From positions 30,921-94,920 of the forward strand of contig JALONI010000001.1 of NCBI GenBank assembly GCA_025455015.1: a stretch of 64,000 bases of DNA. The letters are read 5' to 3'. Below the pieces are notes generated by a model. That model was not told the DNA's origin. It ran no database searches and was given only the letters and a program-made list of their open reading frames with translations. The position numbers and the translations under genes are program-made. This DNA comes from Cyclobacteriaceae bacterium (GTDB lineage: Bacteria; Bacteroidota; Bacteroidia; Cytophagales; Cyclobacteriaceae). Positions within the stretch are counted from its first letter, which is position 1. Each line of letters opens with the position of its first letter. Below, piece after piece: positions 8,100 to 17,339 of the stretch.

Positions 8100-10919
8100 C
8101 TACAAATCAAACTCAAACGTTTCGCCCGGGCCAAACGCGGACGGCTGCCCGCTCTGCTTTTTCCCTACTTCCTTTTGGCTGTCTTTTTCCTGGCCTTCCC
8201 CGAAGAGGCTGGTTTGGGCGCCTTCGCTGCGCTTTTCGTCTTGCCCGCTTTCTGTTGGCGGGTCGAAGAGGCTGCCCGCTTGGCCGCTGGCGTCTTCACT
8301 TTCCGGGTGAGCTGATTTTTTTTTTGGCGACTCAACACCCTTTCCGGTGCCGGTCGCCTTTGGTGTCGGTTCGTCCTGCTCATCGTCATCTTCCGGGCTG
8401 CTTTCGTCCGGCTCATCCAGCGGTTTTATCTTGGTCACTTTGTATTGCGACAACCGGTTGCCCAATGCCTTCCAGCCTTTCACATCTACAATCTCTTCCA
8501 GGTTAACAACCTCGGTTTCTCTCTCTTTGTTTTTTCCCTTCACTGTTTCAATTTCCACCTCGGGGTTTTCGGATGTGGTCACCCACTCCAGCCGCGAGCC
8601 GATGCCCTCCGAAATAAAATTAAACTCCTTATCGAGCGTGTTGGTCTCCACCACAAAGCGTTTGACGAAGTGTTGCTTGCTTTCGCCATCCCAATACACG
8701 GCCGAGATGATCCGCTTCGGATTGAACTTCTCCAGCAAAATGGTCTTCTCCGGCTCGTACCGGTTGGTCAAATCAAAATGGGTGATCTTGTAATTGCCGC
8801 TGGAGGTGATTGCCAAAATCTGATCATCGCCATCAAACTTGCCCACATACTTACCGCGCTCGTCCTTATTCAAACGGCCCGAGGCCTGATCAAACCACAG
8901 CTTCAGCCCACTTAGCGTAGAGCCTCGCCCCTCCTTGAAGTCGACTTTGCGAACGGGATACTTGGTCACCACATTGCCCCGCGCCCCGCGCCCCTTGATC
9001 TCCAACTCTGAAAAATCAAAGTCAAAAATCTTTTTGCGGGCGGTGCTGCTTTGGCTCAGTTTTACTTCCACTACCTCGGCTTCGCCATTTGGGTTGGCAC
9101 TCAGGTAATGGACTTTACTGTTGGGGCTTCCCTGATCCAGATTGTATTCCTTGTCGCGGATGATGGCGGGCATGGCAAAACGCTTGGCAAACGTCTTTCC
9201 GGATTTGCCATCGCTGTAAATGAGGTTGTACACCATGCGTTCATCACCCTTTCTCCAAACGCCCACGTGCAGGATGTCTTTTCCCATGAATTTGCGTTCG
9301 CCAATGCGGCTTACCAGCGCTTTGCCGTCTTTGCGGATGGCGATGATGTCATCCAGCTCTGAACAGTCGCAGATGTACTCGTCTTTACGCATACCCCACC
9401 CCACAAAACCATCTTCGCGATTGACGTACAGCTTCTGGTTATTGGCGATCACCTCGGTGGCGGCCACGGACTGGAAGCTTTTGATTTCCGTCTTCCGCTC
9501 CCGCCCCTTGCCATACTTATCCAACAGGTTTTGATAGTACGCAATGGCAAAGTCGGTCAAATGCTTTAAGTGATGAAGCGTCTGCTTCAGTTCGTTTTCT
9601 AAGTCTTTGAGCAATTCATCGGCCTTGAACGAGTCATACCTGGATATCCGCTTGATGCGTATCTCCATCAGCTTCAGGATATCTTCGCGGGTGATTTCGC
9701 GATAGAACTGCTTTTTGTAGGGCTGCAGACCTTTATCGATGGTGGTGATCACCTTTTCATAGGTGTCTACCTCTTCAATGCTGCGGTAAATGCGCTTTTC
9801 GATAAATATCTTTTCCAGTGACGAAAAGAGTATTTTCTCCATCAGTTCCGACTTCTTGATTTCCAGCTCGCGCTTGAGCAGTGTAACCGTTTGTTCGGTG
9901 TTGTACTTCAGGATATCGTTTACCTTCATGAACTGCGGCTTGTCGGCCACAATCACGCAGGCATTGGGCGAAATGGAAACCTCGCAATCCGTAAAGGCAT
10001 ACAGGGCATCGATGGCAATTTCAGGCGACTGGCCTGCCTGCAAATGCACCAGTATCTCCACGTCTTTCGCGGTGTTATCCACCACTTGCTTGACTTTGAT
10101 TTTTCCTTTCTCGCTCGCCTTAACAATCGACTCCATGAGCGAAGACGTGGTGGTGCCAAAGGGAATATCCTTAATGGCCAGCGTTTTCTTGTCAACCACT
10201 TCGATGCGCGCGCGCACCTTCACCTTGCCGCCCCGGTAGCCCTGATCGTACTCTGAGAAATCGGCTATGCCGCCTGTGGGGAAATCGGGGTAAATTTTGG
10301 GGTTCTTTCCCTTGAGGATATCAATGGACGCTTTGATCAGTTCGCAAAAGTTGTGAGGCAGGATTTTGGTGGACAACCCCACGGCAATGCCTTCCACACC
10401 TTGGGCCAATAACAACGGAAACTTGGCCGGCAACGTAACGGGTTCCTTTTTGCGGCCATCATACGACAGTTGCCACTCGGTGGTCTGCGCATTGTACAAC
10501 ACATCCAACGCAAACTTCGACAACCGGGCTTCAATGTAGCGGGGGGCCGCAGCGCTGTCGCCCGTGCGCACGTCACCCCAGTTACCCTGGGTGTCCAGCA
10601 GGAGGTCTTTCTGCCCGATGTTGACGATGGCCTCGCCTATGGCCGCATCTCCATGAGGATGGTATTGCATGGTGCTGCCGATCACGTTGGCCACCTTGTT
10701 GAAGCGGCCATCGTCCATTTCTTTCAACGCATGCATAATCCTGCGTTGCACGGGCTTGAGGCCGTCTTCGATGCGCGGCACAGCCCGCTCCAAGATCACG
10801 TACGAGGCATAGTCCAAAAACCAGTTTTCATACATGCCATCAATGGCGATGGAGTGGATGGCGCCATTGGTCTCTGTGGCCTCGGGTGAAGAGGTCGCGC
10901 TTATCTTCTTTTTACTCAT
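8100..10919 (-). CDS. parC: DNA topoisomerase IV subunit A
   Basis: 939 residues. This is the breakage-reunion subunit of a type IIA topoisomerase that decatenates daughter chromosomes with ParE. The catalytic tyrosine is Tyr128 in AAPRYIEARLS. The winged-helix region 'YHPHGDAAIGEAI' precedes it, and a C-terminal pinwheel-type beta region contains 'GRGARGNVV'. The last 120 residues are a low-complexity Lys/Glu/Asp/Gly/Gln-rich tail seen in other Bacteroidota ParC proteins, so its size (larger than the E. coli enzyme) is not odd. The start overlaps the stop of the small membrane protein upstream (ATGA), making it the last gene of a parE - satD-like - membrane protein - parC operon. Confidence 0.93.
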   Translation of the reverse strand: MSKKKISATSSPEATETNGAIHSIAIDGMYENWFLDYASYVILERAVPRIEDGLKPVQRRIMHALKEMDDGRFNKVANVIGSTMQYHPHGDAAIGEAIVNIGQKDLLLDTQGNWGDVRTGDSAAAPRYIEARLSKFALDVLYNAQTTEWQLSYDGRKKEPVTLPAKFPLLLAQGVEGIAVGLSTKILPHNFCELIKASIDILKGKNPKIYPDFPTGGIADFSEYDQGYRGGKVKVRARIEVVDKKTLAIKDIPFGTTTSSLMESIVKASEKGKIKVKQVVDNTAKDVEILVHLQAGQSPEIAIDALYAFTDCEVSISPNACVIVADKPQFMKVNDILKYNTEQTVTLLKRELEIKKSELMEKILFSSLEKIFIEKRIYRSIEEVDTYEKVITTIDKGLQPYKKQFYREITREDILKLMEIRIKRISRYDSFKADELLKDLENELKQTLHHLKHLTDFAIAYYQNLLDKYGKGRERKTEIKSFQSVAATEVIANNQKLYVNREDGFVGWGMRKDEYICDCSELDDIIAIRKDGKALVSRIGERKFMGKDILHVGVWRKGDERMVYNLIYSDGKSGKTFAKRFAMPAIIRDKEYNLDQGSPNSKVHYLSANPNGEAEVVEVKLSQSSTARKKIFDFDFSELEIKGRGARGNVVTKYPVRKVDFKEGRGSTLSGLKLWFDQASGRLNKDERGKYVGKFDGDDQILAITSSGNYKITHFDLTNRYEPEKTILLEKFNPKRIISAVYWDGESKQHFVKRFVVETNTLDKEFNFISEGIGSRLEWVTTSENPEVEIETVKGKNKERETEVVNLEEIVDVKGWKALGNRLSQYKVTKIKPLDEPDESSPEDDDEQDEPTPKATGTGKGVESPKKKSAHPESEDASGQAGSLFDPPTESGQDEKRSEGAQTSLFGEGQEKDSQKEVGKKQSGQPSAFGPGETFEFDL

Positions 10920-11263
10920 AACTCAATATCAATCAACTCCCTTAAAACAATGTAGTAGGCAATTCCAAAAAGGATGGAAATCAGGTTTCCGATGACAAAG
11001 AAATCGTTGGATACTTTGTCCTCGGTATCTTTAATGCGGGTAGCAATCTTCAGGGCACCCAACAAAGTGAGTGCCGAGCTGAAGCCGTAAAAAAATGAGA
11101 CTACGACAAACAAGCGCTCCAAAACTCCCTTCAGTATGCTCGTGCGGTCAACTTTATCTTTTTTTCCTTTGCCGATAAACTTACTCAAAAGAAAAAATAA
11201 GAAATGCAGCAGAATCTCGCCACCTACCAACGTGGCAATGCCTATTAAAATTTCGTTGGTCAT
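10916..11263 (-). CDS. Small membrane protein between satD-like gene and parC
   Basis: 115 residues with three or four hydrophobic segments: about 5-28, a Lys-rich linker 'KFIGKGKKDKVDRTS', about 48-72, and about 88-110. I recognise no family. It is coupled on both sides by ATGA overlaps, starting on the stop of the satD-like gene and ending on the start of parC. It is therefore made from the topoisomerase IV transcript in step with both. The context suggests it partners the satD-like protein at the membrane, but that is inference only. Confidence 0.75.
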   Translation of the reverse strand: MTNEILIGIATLVGGEILLHFLFFLLSKFIGKGKKDKVDRTSILKGVLERLFVVVSFFYGFSSALTLLGALKIATRIKDTEDKVSNDFFVIGNLISILFGIAYYIVLRELIDIEL

Positions 11264-11886
11264 TTTGCTGGCACGGTTAGTCGTATGAGCTTTTGTACGT
11301 TGTAGTATTCCTCAATCATCAATGACTTTTTTCTCCGCCAAATGGTGGTGGGGTCTTTTTTTAAGTATTCGGCCACGGCCCGGTAGTCGCCCCGTTCGAA
11401 AAACGCAGTCGCCACCTTCCGTTGGGCGCTCGTCCACTGATCGGAAATGCCCTGAAGTACCGAAAACAGGATGTTGAGTTTTTCGCTGGCTCCCTTGTTT
11501 TCAAGCGAAACAAAAAAACGCGCCTTGGAGGTCTTCATTTCCAACAGCTTTGATCGCGCCTCTGTTAGTCCCGGGCCCAGCATCTCGTGTGCGCGCACCC
11601 GGTTTAGCCTCGTCTGTATTTCCCCTTCGTGGATTACGTAGCGCAACATAAAAGGCGTTTTTAAAGACATCACCTTTTTTTCGAGGTCCAACACCATTTC
11701 AACGGCTACCTGTGGGTTTTTCACGACTCCCTGAAACTCATCTCCCAACGTGATGGTGAGCGGGGAAAGAACATGGTGGGCACGTTCGTCATTTATCTCA
11801 GCCACCAGCTTGCTGAAGTCACCCATCAACGCCTTGCCTTTGCGTTTGGAACTGTCTACTACATCAGCCATTAAGATGATTTTCAT
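11260..11886 (-). CDS. SatD-family protein with C-terminal helix-turn-helix
   Basis: 208 residues. The N-terminal two thirds match the SatD family (named from the acid-tolerance operon of Streptococcus mutans). There is an initial beta strand 'IILMADVVDSS', and about residue 55 a 'LTITLGDEFQG' motif. The last third (about 145-195) contains 'AVAEYLKKDPTTIWRRKKSL', which looks like the recognition part of a helix-turn-helix. The two acidic motifs resemble the metal-binding positions of nucleotidyl-cyclase/GGDEF palm domains, but I infer no activity. I chose the ATG at 11886; the frame extends to a TTG at 11916 inside a palindromic repeat. Three palindromes lie just upstream, so self-regulation is a fair guess. 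It overlaps the next gene by ATGA. Confidence 0.75.
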   Translation of the reverse strand: MKIILMADVVDSSKRKGKALMGDFSKLVAEINDERAHHVLSPLTITLGDEFQGVVKNPQVAVEMVLDLEKKVMSLKTPFMLRYVIHEGEIQTRLNRVRAHEMLGPGLTEARSKLLEMKTSKARFFVSLENKGASEKLNILFSVLQGISDQWTSAQRKVATAFFERGDYRAVAEYLKKDPTTIWRRKKSLMIEEYYNVQKLIRLTVPAK

Positions 11887-11898
11887 ACCCAGGAGGTC

Positions 11899-11973
11899 AT
11901 TGCAGAAAAAATGCAATAATTACAAAATTGCAGAAAAACTGCAATACCGGCAAAATTGCAGAAAAAATGCAAT
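11899..11973. repeat. Three 19-bp palindromes at exact 28-bp spacing (possible operator array)
   Basis: Three copies of ATTGCAGAAAAAMTGCAAT stand at 11899-11917, 11927-11945 and 11955-11973. Each has 6-bp inverted arms ATTGCA/TGCAAT around a 7-base A-rich centre, and they are separated by 9-base spacers (AATTACAAA, ACCGGCAAA). The period is exactly 28 bases. They fill the gap between the parE stop and the satD-like start on the minus strand. The likely role is binding sites for a dimeric regulator. As RNA they could also form three short hairpins ahead of the satD-like gene. Confidence 0.85.
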
Positions 11974-11982
11974 GGCTGGTTT

Positions 11983-13872
11983 TTATACTTCGGCACCTTC
12001 GGGCTCTGTTTGCGGCTCTTTTGCCCCCACCTTATCCATTTCAACACGCAGGTTGTCAATGATGAATTCCTGCCGGTTGGGCGTGTTTTTACCCATGTAG
12101 AACTCCAGTATTTTCACCAGGTGCTTGTCTTTGTCGATCAGGACGGGCTGTAAGCGGATGTCTTCGCCAATGAACGCAGCAAACTCATCGGGCGAAATCT
12201 CGCCCAGCCCTTTGAAGCGGGTGATCTCCGGCTTGCTGCCCAGTTTGTAAACGGCCGCCTGTTTCTCTTCCTCGCTGTAGCAATAATGGGTTTCCTTTTT
12301 GTTGCGCACGCGGAAGAGGGGCGTTTCCAAAATATACACGTGGCCGGCCTTCACCAGGTCGGGGAAGAACTGCAGGAAAAATGTCATCAACAACAGGCGT
12401 ATGTGCATGCCGTCTACGTCTGCATCGGTGGCAATGATCACCTTGTTATAGCGAAGACCGTCCAGCCCGTCTTCGATGTTGAGCGCATGTTGCAGTAAAT
12501 TGAATTCTTCGTTTTCGTACACTACCTTTTTGGTAAGGCCATAGCAGTTCAGCGGCTTGCCCCGCAGGCTGAATACGGCCTGCGTTTCCACATCGCGCGA
12601 TTTGGTGATGGAGCCGCTGGCCGAATCCCCCTCGGTGATAAAAATCATCGACTCCGCCCCGCGCTCACCCCTTTCATCGTCAAAGTGAACACGGCAATCG
12701 CGCAATTTCTTGTTGTGCAAATTGGCTTTCTTGGCGCGCTCGTTGGCCAGTTTCTTAATGCCGGCAATCTCTTTTCGCTCGCGTTCGCTCTGCAAAATAC
12801 GTTTGAGCATGGCCTCGGCCACGATCGGGTTTTTATGCAGAAATATTTCCAATTCCTTGGCCACAAAGTCACCCACGGTGTTTTTCACCGAAGGGCCATC
12901 GGGGGCCATGTTGATGGACCCCAGCTTCGTTTTGGTTTGCGACTCGAACACAGGTTCTTGCACCCGGATGGCCACGGCCGCAATGATGCTGGCGCGGATG
13001 TCAGCCGCATCAAATTCTTTTTTATAGAAGTCGCGCACCCCGCGCACCACCCCTTCGCGAAAGGCGGCCAGGTGTGTGCCCCCTTGCGTGGTGTTCTGCC
13101 CGTTAACGAAAGAATAATATTCTTCGCCATACTGGTTGCCGTGTGTCAAGGCCACCTCGATGTCATCGCCCTTGACGTGGATGATGGGGTAGCGGATTTC
13201 TTCGGGATCGGATTTTTGTTTGAGCAAATCCAGCAGCCCGTCTTTCGAATAAAACTTGCGCCCGTTGTAATTGATGGTGAGCCCGGCATTCAAAAAGGCA
13301 TAGTTCCACATCAGGTCATCCAGGTACTCGGGGATGAAGTGGTAATGTTTGAACATGGTGTTGTCAGGCTCAAACTCCACCAGTGTTCCGTTCTTTTCAT
13401 CCGTTTTGGTTTGCCTGGGGTCATTGACCAGCACGCCCTTTTTGAACTCGGCCAACTTGGTGGCCCCTTCGCGAAAGGCTTGCACCTTGAAATAATTGGA
13501 CAGCGCGTTAACGGCTTTGGTACCTACGCCATTCAAGCCCACCGACTTCTGAAACGCGCCCGAGTCGTATTTGGCCCCCGTGTTGATCTTGGACACCACA
13601 TCGACCACCTTACCCAATGGAATACCGCGCCCGTAGTCGCGCACCACCACCTTAGAGTCGGTGATCTTCACATCAATGGTTTTGCCGTAGCCCATCATGT
13701 GCTCGTCAATACAGTTGTCGATCACCTCTTTGACCAACACGTAAATGCCATCGTCTTTGCTGGAGCCATCGCCCAACTTACCAATGTACATGCCGGGGCG
13801 CAAGCGGATGTGCTCACGCCAATCCAACGAGCGAATACTCGACTCGTCATACTGTATCGAATCTTTTGCCAT
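11983..13872 (-). CDS. parE: DNA topoisomerase IV subunit B
   Basis: 629 residues, the ATPase subunit of topoisomerase IV. The GHKL ATP-binding region includes '[10 protein letters not shown]' (catalytic Glu and Asn), '[11 protein letters not shown]' and '[14 protein letters not shown]'. The Toprim region includes '[11 protein letters not shown]' and '[11 protein letters not shown]' with the metal-binding DxD. The length and '[13 protein letters not shown]' segment fit ParE rather than GyrB. It is the first gene of a minus-strand operon whose next gene starts 96 bases on, after three palindromes. About 200 bases upstream (13873-14075) hold only a likely promoter region with no gene. Confidence 0.94.
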   Translation of the reverse strand: MAKDSIQYDESSIRSLDWREHIRLRPGMYIGKLGDGSSKDDGIYVLVKEVIDNCIDEHMMGYGKTIDVKITDSKVVVRDYGRGIPLGKVVDVVSKINTGAKYDSGAFQKSVGLNGVGTKAVNALSNYFKVQAFREGATKLAEFKKGVLVNDPRQTKTDEKNGTLVEFEPDNTMFKHYHFIPEYLDDLMWNYAFLNAGLTINYNGRKFYSKDGLLDLLKQKSDPEEIRYPIIHVKGDDIEVALTHGNQYGEEYYSFVNGQNTTQGGTHLAAFREGVVRGVRDFYKKEFDAADIRASIIAAVAIRVQEPVFESQTKTKLGSINMAPDGPSVKNTVGDFVAKELEIFLHKNPIVAEAMLKRILQSERERKEIAGIKKLANERAKKANLHNKKLRDCRVHFDDERGERGAESMIFITEGDSASGSITKSRDVETQAVFSLRGKPLNCYGLTKKVVYENEEFNLLQHALNIEDGLDGLRYNKVIIATDADVDGMHIRLLLMTFFLQFFPDLVKAGHVYILETPLFRVRNKKETHYCYSEEEKQAAVYKLGSKPEITRFKGLGEISPDEFAAFIGEDIRLQPVLIDKDKHLVKILEFYMGKNTPNRQEFIIDNLRVEMDKVGAKEPQTEPEGAEV

Positions 13873-14075
13873 AATGCCGGTAAAAAAACGCTGCGAAATA
13901 GTTTAAAAAATTCCGTTGCCGGAAGCCTGCAAGTCCAAAAAAATCAGGAATGCGCTTCGAAGAACGCACATTTATTCGGGAAACCCAACGGCTGACCTCC
14001 CCTGCACTTACAAATTTTAGTGAAACAAACCTGCCTAATCAGTTGATTTACAGTTGTTGATTGGCACACCTCCTC

Positions 14076-14504
14076 CTAGGTCGATTTCTTTTTGCCGAGC
14101 ACGTACACCACCGGCCAACTGGCGGCCCACACCACCATTAACATCAGGCTGCCGTAAATCAATACGGCCAGGCGACCAAAATCAAACTTCTCGCTGCTGT
14201 TGAAGATGCTGATGAAGTTGATGGCCATACCGGCAAACAAGTGGAAGCAGGTGATGAGCCCAAACAGCCAGGAACGAAACGACTCGCTGCCGTACTTCCA
14301 GCGGCCCGCCACAAACGCCAGCACACTGGTAAACGCTACGCACGCCAAAACCGCATAGAATAATCCATCTTTTGAAATGGTTAGCGGTGAGAGCGATTCC
14401 TCCAGCACCAGCGGATCCGGCCAGCCCGCGTACGAGTAGAAAAACAACGCCAGCAAGAGCAGCAGCGAAAAGAACCAAACCGCCCTGAAAATTTTTACAA
14501 TCAT
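14076..14504 (-). CDS. Four-helix membrane protein, unknown function
   Basis: 142 residues with four hydrophobic helices (about 6-26, 47-66, 80-102, 112-135) and a basic C-terminus 'GKKKST'. No conserved motif is recognised. It stands alone on the minus strand, divergent from the fatty acid hydroxylase gene, with 41 bases between the two starts. It could be a small accessory membrane protein, but there is no evidence for a role. Confidence 0.65.
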   Translation of the reverse strand: MIVKIFRAVWFFSLLLLLALFFYSYAGWPDPLVLEESLSPLTISKDGLFYAVLACVAFTSVLAFVAGRWKYGSESFRSWLFGLITCFHLFAGMAINFISIFNSSEKFDFGRLAVLIYGSLMLMVVWAASWPVVYVLGKKKST

Positions 14505-14509
14505 GTGTT

Positions 14510-14517
14510 TACCTTTG
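14510..14517 (+). promoter_or_regulatory. TAnnTTTG -7 box for the fatty acid hydroxylase gene
   Basis: TACCTTTG, the commonest Bacteroidota -7 sequence, lies 28 bases before the GTG start at 14546. No convincing -33 TTG was found at the expected distance. Confidence 0.4.
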
Positions 14518-14545
14518 GCAGCGCAAGTTTACGCAAGAAATATCC

Positions 14546-15748
14546 GTGAACCTCAACCCGATCGTTTTGTCTATCCCGGTTTTTTTCCTGTTGATCGGGA
14601 TTGAACTGGTGGTGGAGCGCCTTTCGCACCGCCAGCTGTACCGCTTTCCGGACGCCATTGCCAACCTGAGCTGCGGCATCACCTCACAAGTATCCGGCCT
14701 CTTTATGCGGGTGTTGGCCGTGGGGGTGTATGAGGTACTGTTCCATCAATTTGCCTTTTTTTCACTTGACCGCACCACGTGGTGGTATTGGCTTGCCCTG
14801 TTTCTGCTGGTGGATTTGGCCTACTACTGGGCCCATCGCATGAGCCACGAAATCAATCTGTTTTGGGGAGGGCATGTGGTCCATCACCAAAGCGAAGACT
14901 ACAACCTGTCGGTGGCGCTGCGGCAGAGTTCGTTTCAAGTAGTGTGGACGTTTGCCTTTAGCCTGCCCCTGGCGCTGCTGGGGTTTGAAACCACTGACTT
15001 CGTGCTGATCTCTGCTTTCAACACGCTCTATCAGTTTTGGATACATACCGAAACCATCGGCAAACTGGGTTGGTTTGAGTATCTTTTCAACACCCCCAGC
15101 CACCACCGGGTGCACCATGGCCGCAACCCCAAGTACATTGACAAAAACCACGCAGGCACGTTGATCATCTGGGATCGGCTTTTTGGCACCTTTCAGGAAG
15201 AGGAAGAACGACCTACCTATGGCATCACCAAACCGTTGAACAGTTGGAACGCGGCCTGGGCCAATGTGAGCCACTACCAGCACATGTGGACTGAGCTGAG
15301 GCAAATCGCCTCCGCGAAAGACAAAGTGCGATACCTTTTTGCCAAACCGGGCTGGCTGCCCACCTACCTTGGTGGCTACCGGGCCGCCCCCGAAATTGAG
15401 CCTCACTACCAAAAGTATGACACCCCCGCGCCCGTCAAAATCAGCTACTACGTGCTCTTTCAATACGTAGTCTGCGTGGGCGTCACGGCTTTCTTGCTGT
15501 TCCAACAAAATCAATTCTCGCTCGTTGAAAAGGCAGTGGCTGCTGCGTTGATCTGTTGGTGGGTGACAAACTGTGGGGTGCTTTTTGAGCAAAAGGCGTG
15601 GGTGGTGGCGGCCGAGTGGTTTCGGATGGCGGTGATGACGCTGTGTGCCGCGGGCTGGCTTTACACGTTGGAAGTGCCCGCGGTGGCGTATGCCGCACCC
15701 GCCATGTATGGGTTGGTTTCGTTCTTTTGGTTCAAACGAATAACATGA
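14546..15748 (+). CDS. Sterol desaturase / fatty acid hydroxylase family protein
   Basis: 400 residues of integral membrane di-iron oxygenase type. The histidine clusters are visible in order: 'HRMSHE' near residue 93, 'HVVHH' about 12 residues later, and 'HHRVHH' followed by 'NKNH' near residues 188-205. About eight hydrophobic helices include a C-terminal bundle after the catalytic part. Related proteins hydroxylate or cleave lipid substrates (sterols, fatty acids, alkylglycerols). The C-terminal extension of four helices resembles the alkylglycerol monooxygenase-like branch, but the substrate is unknown. The start is GTG. The stop overlaps the next gene's ATG. Confidence 0.85.
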   Translation: MNLNPIVLSIPVFFLLIGIELVVERLSHRQLYRFPDAIANLSCGITSQVSGLFMRVLAVGVYEVLFHQFAFFSLDRTTWWYWLALFLLVDLAYYWAHRMSHEINLFWGGHVVHHQSEDYNLSVALRQSSFQVVWTFAFSLPLALLGFETTDFVLISAFNTLYQFWIHTETIGKLGWFEYLFNTPSHHRVHHGRNPKYIDKNHAGTLIIWDRLFGTFQEEEERPTYGITKPLNSWNAAWANVSHYQHMWTELRQIASAKDKVRYLFAKPGWLPTYLGGYRAAPEIEPHYQKYDTPAPVKISYYVLFQYVVCVGVTAFLLFQQNQFSLVEKAVAAALICWWVTNCGVLFEQKAWVVAAEWFRMAVMTLCAAGWLYTLEVPAVAYAAPAMYGLVSFFWFKRIT

Positions 15749-16104
15749 AATACTCTTTCTTTCTGGTGCTGTTGATCGCTGTGGCCTGTGGCAAGCCGCT
15801 GCCGGTGCTTGACTCCATCGACCTGGACGCGTGGAAGCGCGACCGCCAAGCCTGCCAGGGTCTGCGCACGCGCGACATAGAAGTACTCAAAAGCCAGCGC
15901 GCCAAGTTGACTTCGCTGACGGAAATGGACATCGTAAAACTGCTGGGGAAACCGGACCAGACGGAGCTCTACAAACGCAACCAAAAGTTTTATTACTATT
16001 TCTTGGAGCCTTCGGCCGAATGCCCGGGCGGCAGTTCCACCGCGCAACGGCTTACGGTGCGGTTCAATGCGGTGGGGCTAGCGAAAGAAATTGTCTTTGA
16101 ATAA
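15745..16104 (+). CDS. Small lipoprotein with BamE/SmpA-like segment
   Basis: 119 residues. It begins with a lipoprotein-type signal (MKYSFFLVLLIAVACG, Cys at 15). The segment 'LTEMDIVKLLGKPDQTELY' followed by 'FYYYFLEP' is like the start of a SmpA/OmlA (BamE-type) fold, in which a helix is followed by a Gly-Lys-Pro-Asp turn and a beta strand. A cysteine pair (about 34 and 93) may form a disulfide. Its start overlaps the stop of the hydroxylase gene by ATGA, so it is probably co-translated. The function is unknown. Confidence 0.65.
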   Translation: MKYSFFLVLLIAVACGKPLPVLDSIDLDAWKRDRQACQGLRTRDIEVLKSQRAKLTSLTEMDIVKLLGKPDQTELYKRNQKFYYYFLEPSAECPGGSSTAQRLTVRFNAVGLAKEIVFE

Positions 16105-16146
16105 ATACACCTTACCCTTCCACCGCCACCGCGGCAACCCTTAAAA

Positions 16147-17037
16147 ATGAAATCCATAGCAGTAATCGGATCGGGTACCATGGGCAACGGCATCGCCCAT
16201 GTGTTTGCCCAACATGGCTATTCCGTAGCCCTCATTGACATCTCGGAAGAGGCGTTGAAAAAAGCCGTGGCCACCATCGATAAAAATCTTGGGCGCCAGG
16301 TGGAAAAAGGCGCCATTGATGAATCGGTGCGCCAGGCCGCCCTGGGCCACATCACCACCACCACGTTCATCAAAGAAGGCGTGAAAAATGCCGACCTCGT
16401 AGTGGAGGCGGCCACCGAAAACATCGACTTGAAACTGAAGATATTCAAAGAACTGGACGAAAACACAAAGGCTGGCACCATCTTGGCCAGCAACACTTCG
16501 TCTATCTCCATCACCAAGATTGCTTCCGTCACCAAAAGTCCCGCCCATGTTATCGGCATGCACTTTATGAACCCCGTGCCGGTGATGAAACTGGTGGAGG
16601 TGATACGCGGCTACAGCACCAGCGATGGCGTGACCCAACAAATCATGGAACTGTCGCGCCACTTGGGCAAGGTGCCCGTAGAGGTAAACGACTACCCGGG
16701 GTTTGTGGCCAACCGCATTTTAATGCCCATGATCAACGAGGCCATTTACAGCCTGTACGAAGGAGTGGCGGGCGTTCAAGAAATCGATACGGTGATGAAA
16801 CTGGGTATGGCGCACCCCATGGGGCCGTTGCAACTGGCCGACTTTATCGGGCTGGACGTGTGCCTGTCGATCTTAAACGTGCTGCGCGATGGGTTTGGAA
16901 ATCCCAAATACGCCCCTTGCCCCTTGCTGGTGAACATGGTGCAGGCGGGCCATAAGGGCGTGAAAAGCGGAAGCGGCTTTTATCAATACAAAGCGGGCAG
17001 CAAAGAATTGGAAGTGGCCGAACGGTTCAAAAAATGA
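16147..17037 (+). CDS. 3-hydroxyacyl-CoA (3-hydroxybutyryl-CoA) dehydrogenase
   Basis: 296 residues, the size of stand-alone 3-hydroxybutyryl-CoA dehydrogenases. The NAD-binding Rossmann motif 'VIGSGTMGNGIAHVFAQHG' is at the N-terminus. The catalytic segment 'HVIGMHFMNPVPVMKLVEV' carries the active-site His, and 'GFVANRILMPMINEA' carries the conserved Asn. It oxidises (S)-3-hydroxyacyl-CoA in beta-oxidation, or runs in reverse in butyrate/PHB-type pathways. No thiolase or crotonase is adjacent, so the pathway is not defined by context. The stop overlaps the next small gene by ATGA. Confidence 0.93.
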   Translation: MKSIAVIGSGTMGNGIAHVFAQHGYSVALIDISEEALKKAVATIDKNLGRQVEKGAIDESVRQAALGHITTTTFIKEGVKNADLVVEAATENIDLKLKIFKELDENTKAGTILASNTSSISITKIASVTKSPAHVIGMHFMNPVPVMKLVEVIRGYSTSDGVTQQIMELSRHLGKVPVEVNDYPGFVANRILMPMINEAIYSLYEGVAGVQEIDTVMKLGMAHPMGPLQLADFIGLDVCLSILNVLRDGFGNPKYAPCPLLVNMVQAGHKGVKSGSGFYQYKAGSKELEVAERFKK

Positions 17038-17339
17038 CCGACCTGGAAGAACGTTTCATTCGCTTTTGGGGCGAGAAGCGAAAGCGCGGCAAATGGCACT
17101 ATTCGTTCAGGCATGGGGTACTCCTTTTTGCGTGGCCGGCTTTTGTGTTGGCCGAATTTTTCAAGTACTGCACGCGGCCTGCCGACTACGCGCACGACCC
17201 CCAAAGGCTGCTGGTCGGATGGCTCATTTACACGTCCTTGGGCTTTCTCACGTTTGGCCTATTGATGTGGAGCACCCAGGAAAAGCGGTACCAAAAACTG
17301 CGCGCCCGGCAGCCAAACGAACCCGCTGACAACAAGTAA
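17034..17339 (+). CDS. Small two-helix membrane protein downstream of hydroxyacyl-CoA dehydrogenase
   Basis: 101 residues with two hydrophobic helices (about 28-45 and 62-79) between charged ends. The first 20 residues are rich in Arg/Lys/Glu and the last 20 are polar. I do not recognise a family. It starts within the stop codon of the dehydrogenase gene (ATGA), so the pair is translationally coupled. Confidence 0.65.
   Translation: MTDLEERFIRFWGEKRKRGKWHYSFRHGVLLFAWPAFVLAEFFKYCTRPADYAHDPQRLLVGWLIYTSLGFLTFGLLMWSTQEKRYQKLRARQPNEPADNK

Noticed and set aside
11899..11973. Three-unit array considered as a CRISPR
   Set aside because: The spacers are 9 bases, only three units exist, the repeats are palindromic at 19 bases, and no cas gene is near. 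A regulatory array fits better.
12685..13995. Long antisense open frame over parE (about 436 codons)
   Set aside because: parE is certain on the other strand; in G+C-rich genes the reverse frame often stays open, and the translated product has no recognisable domain.
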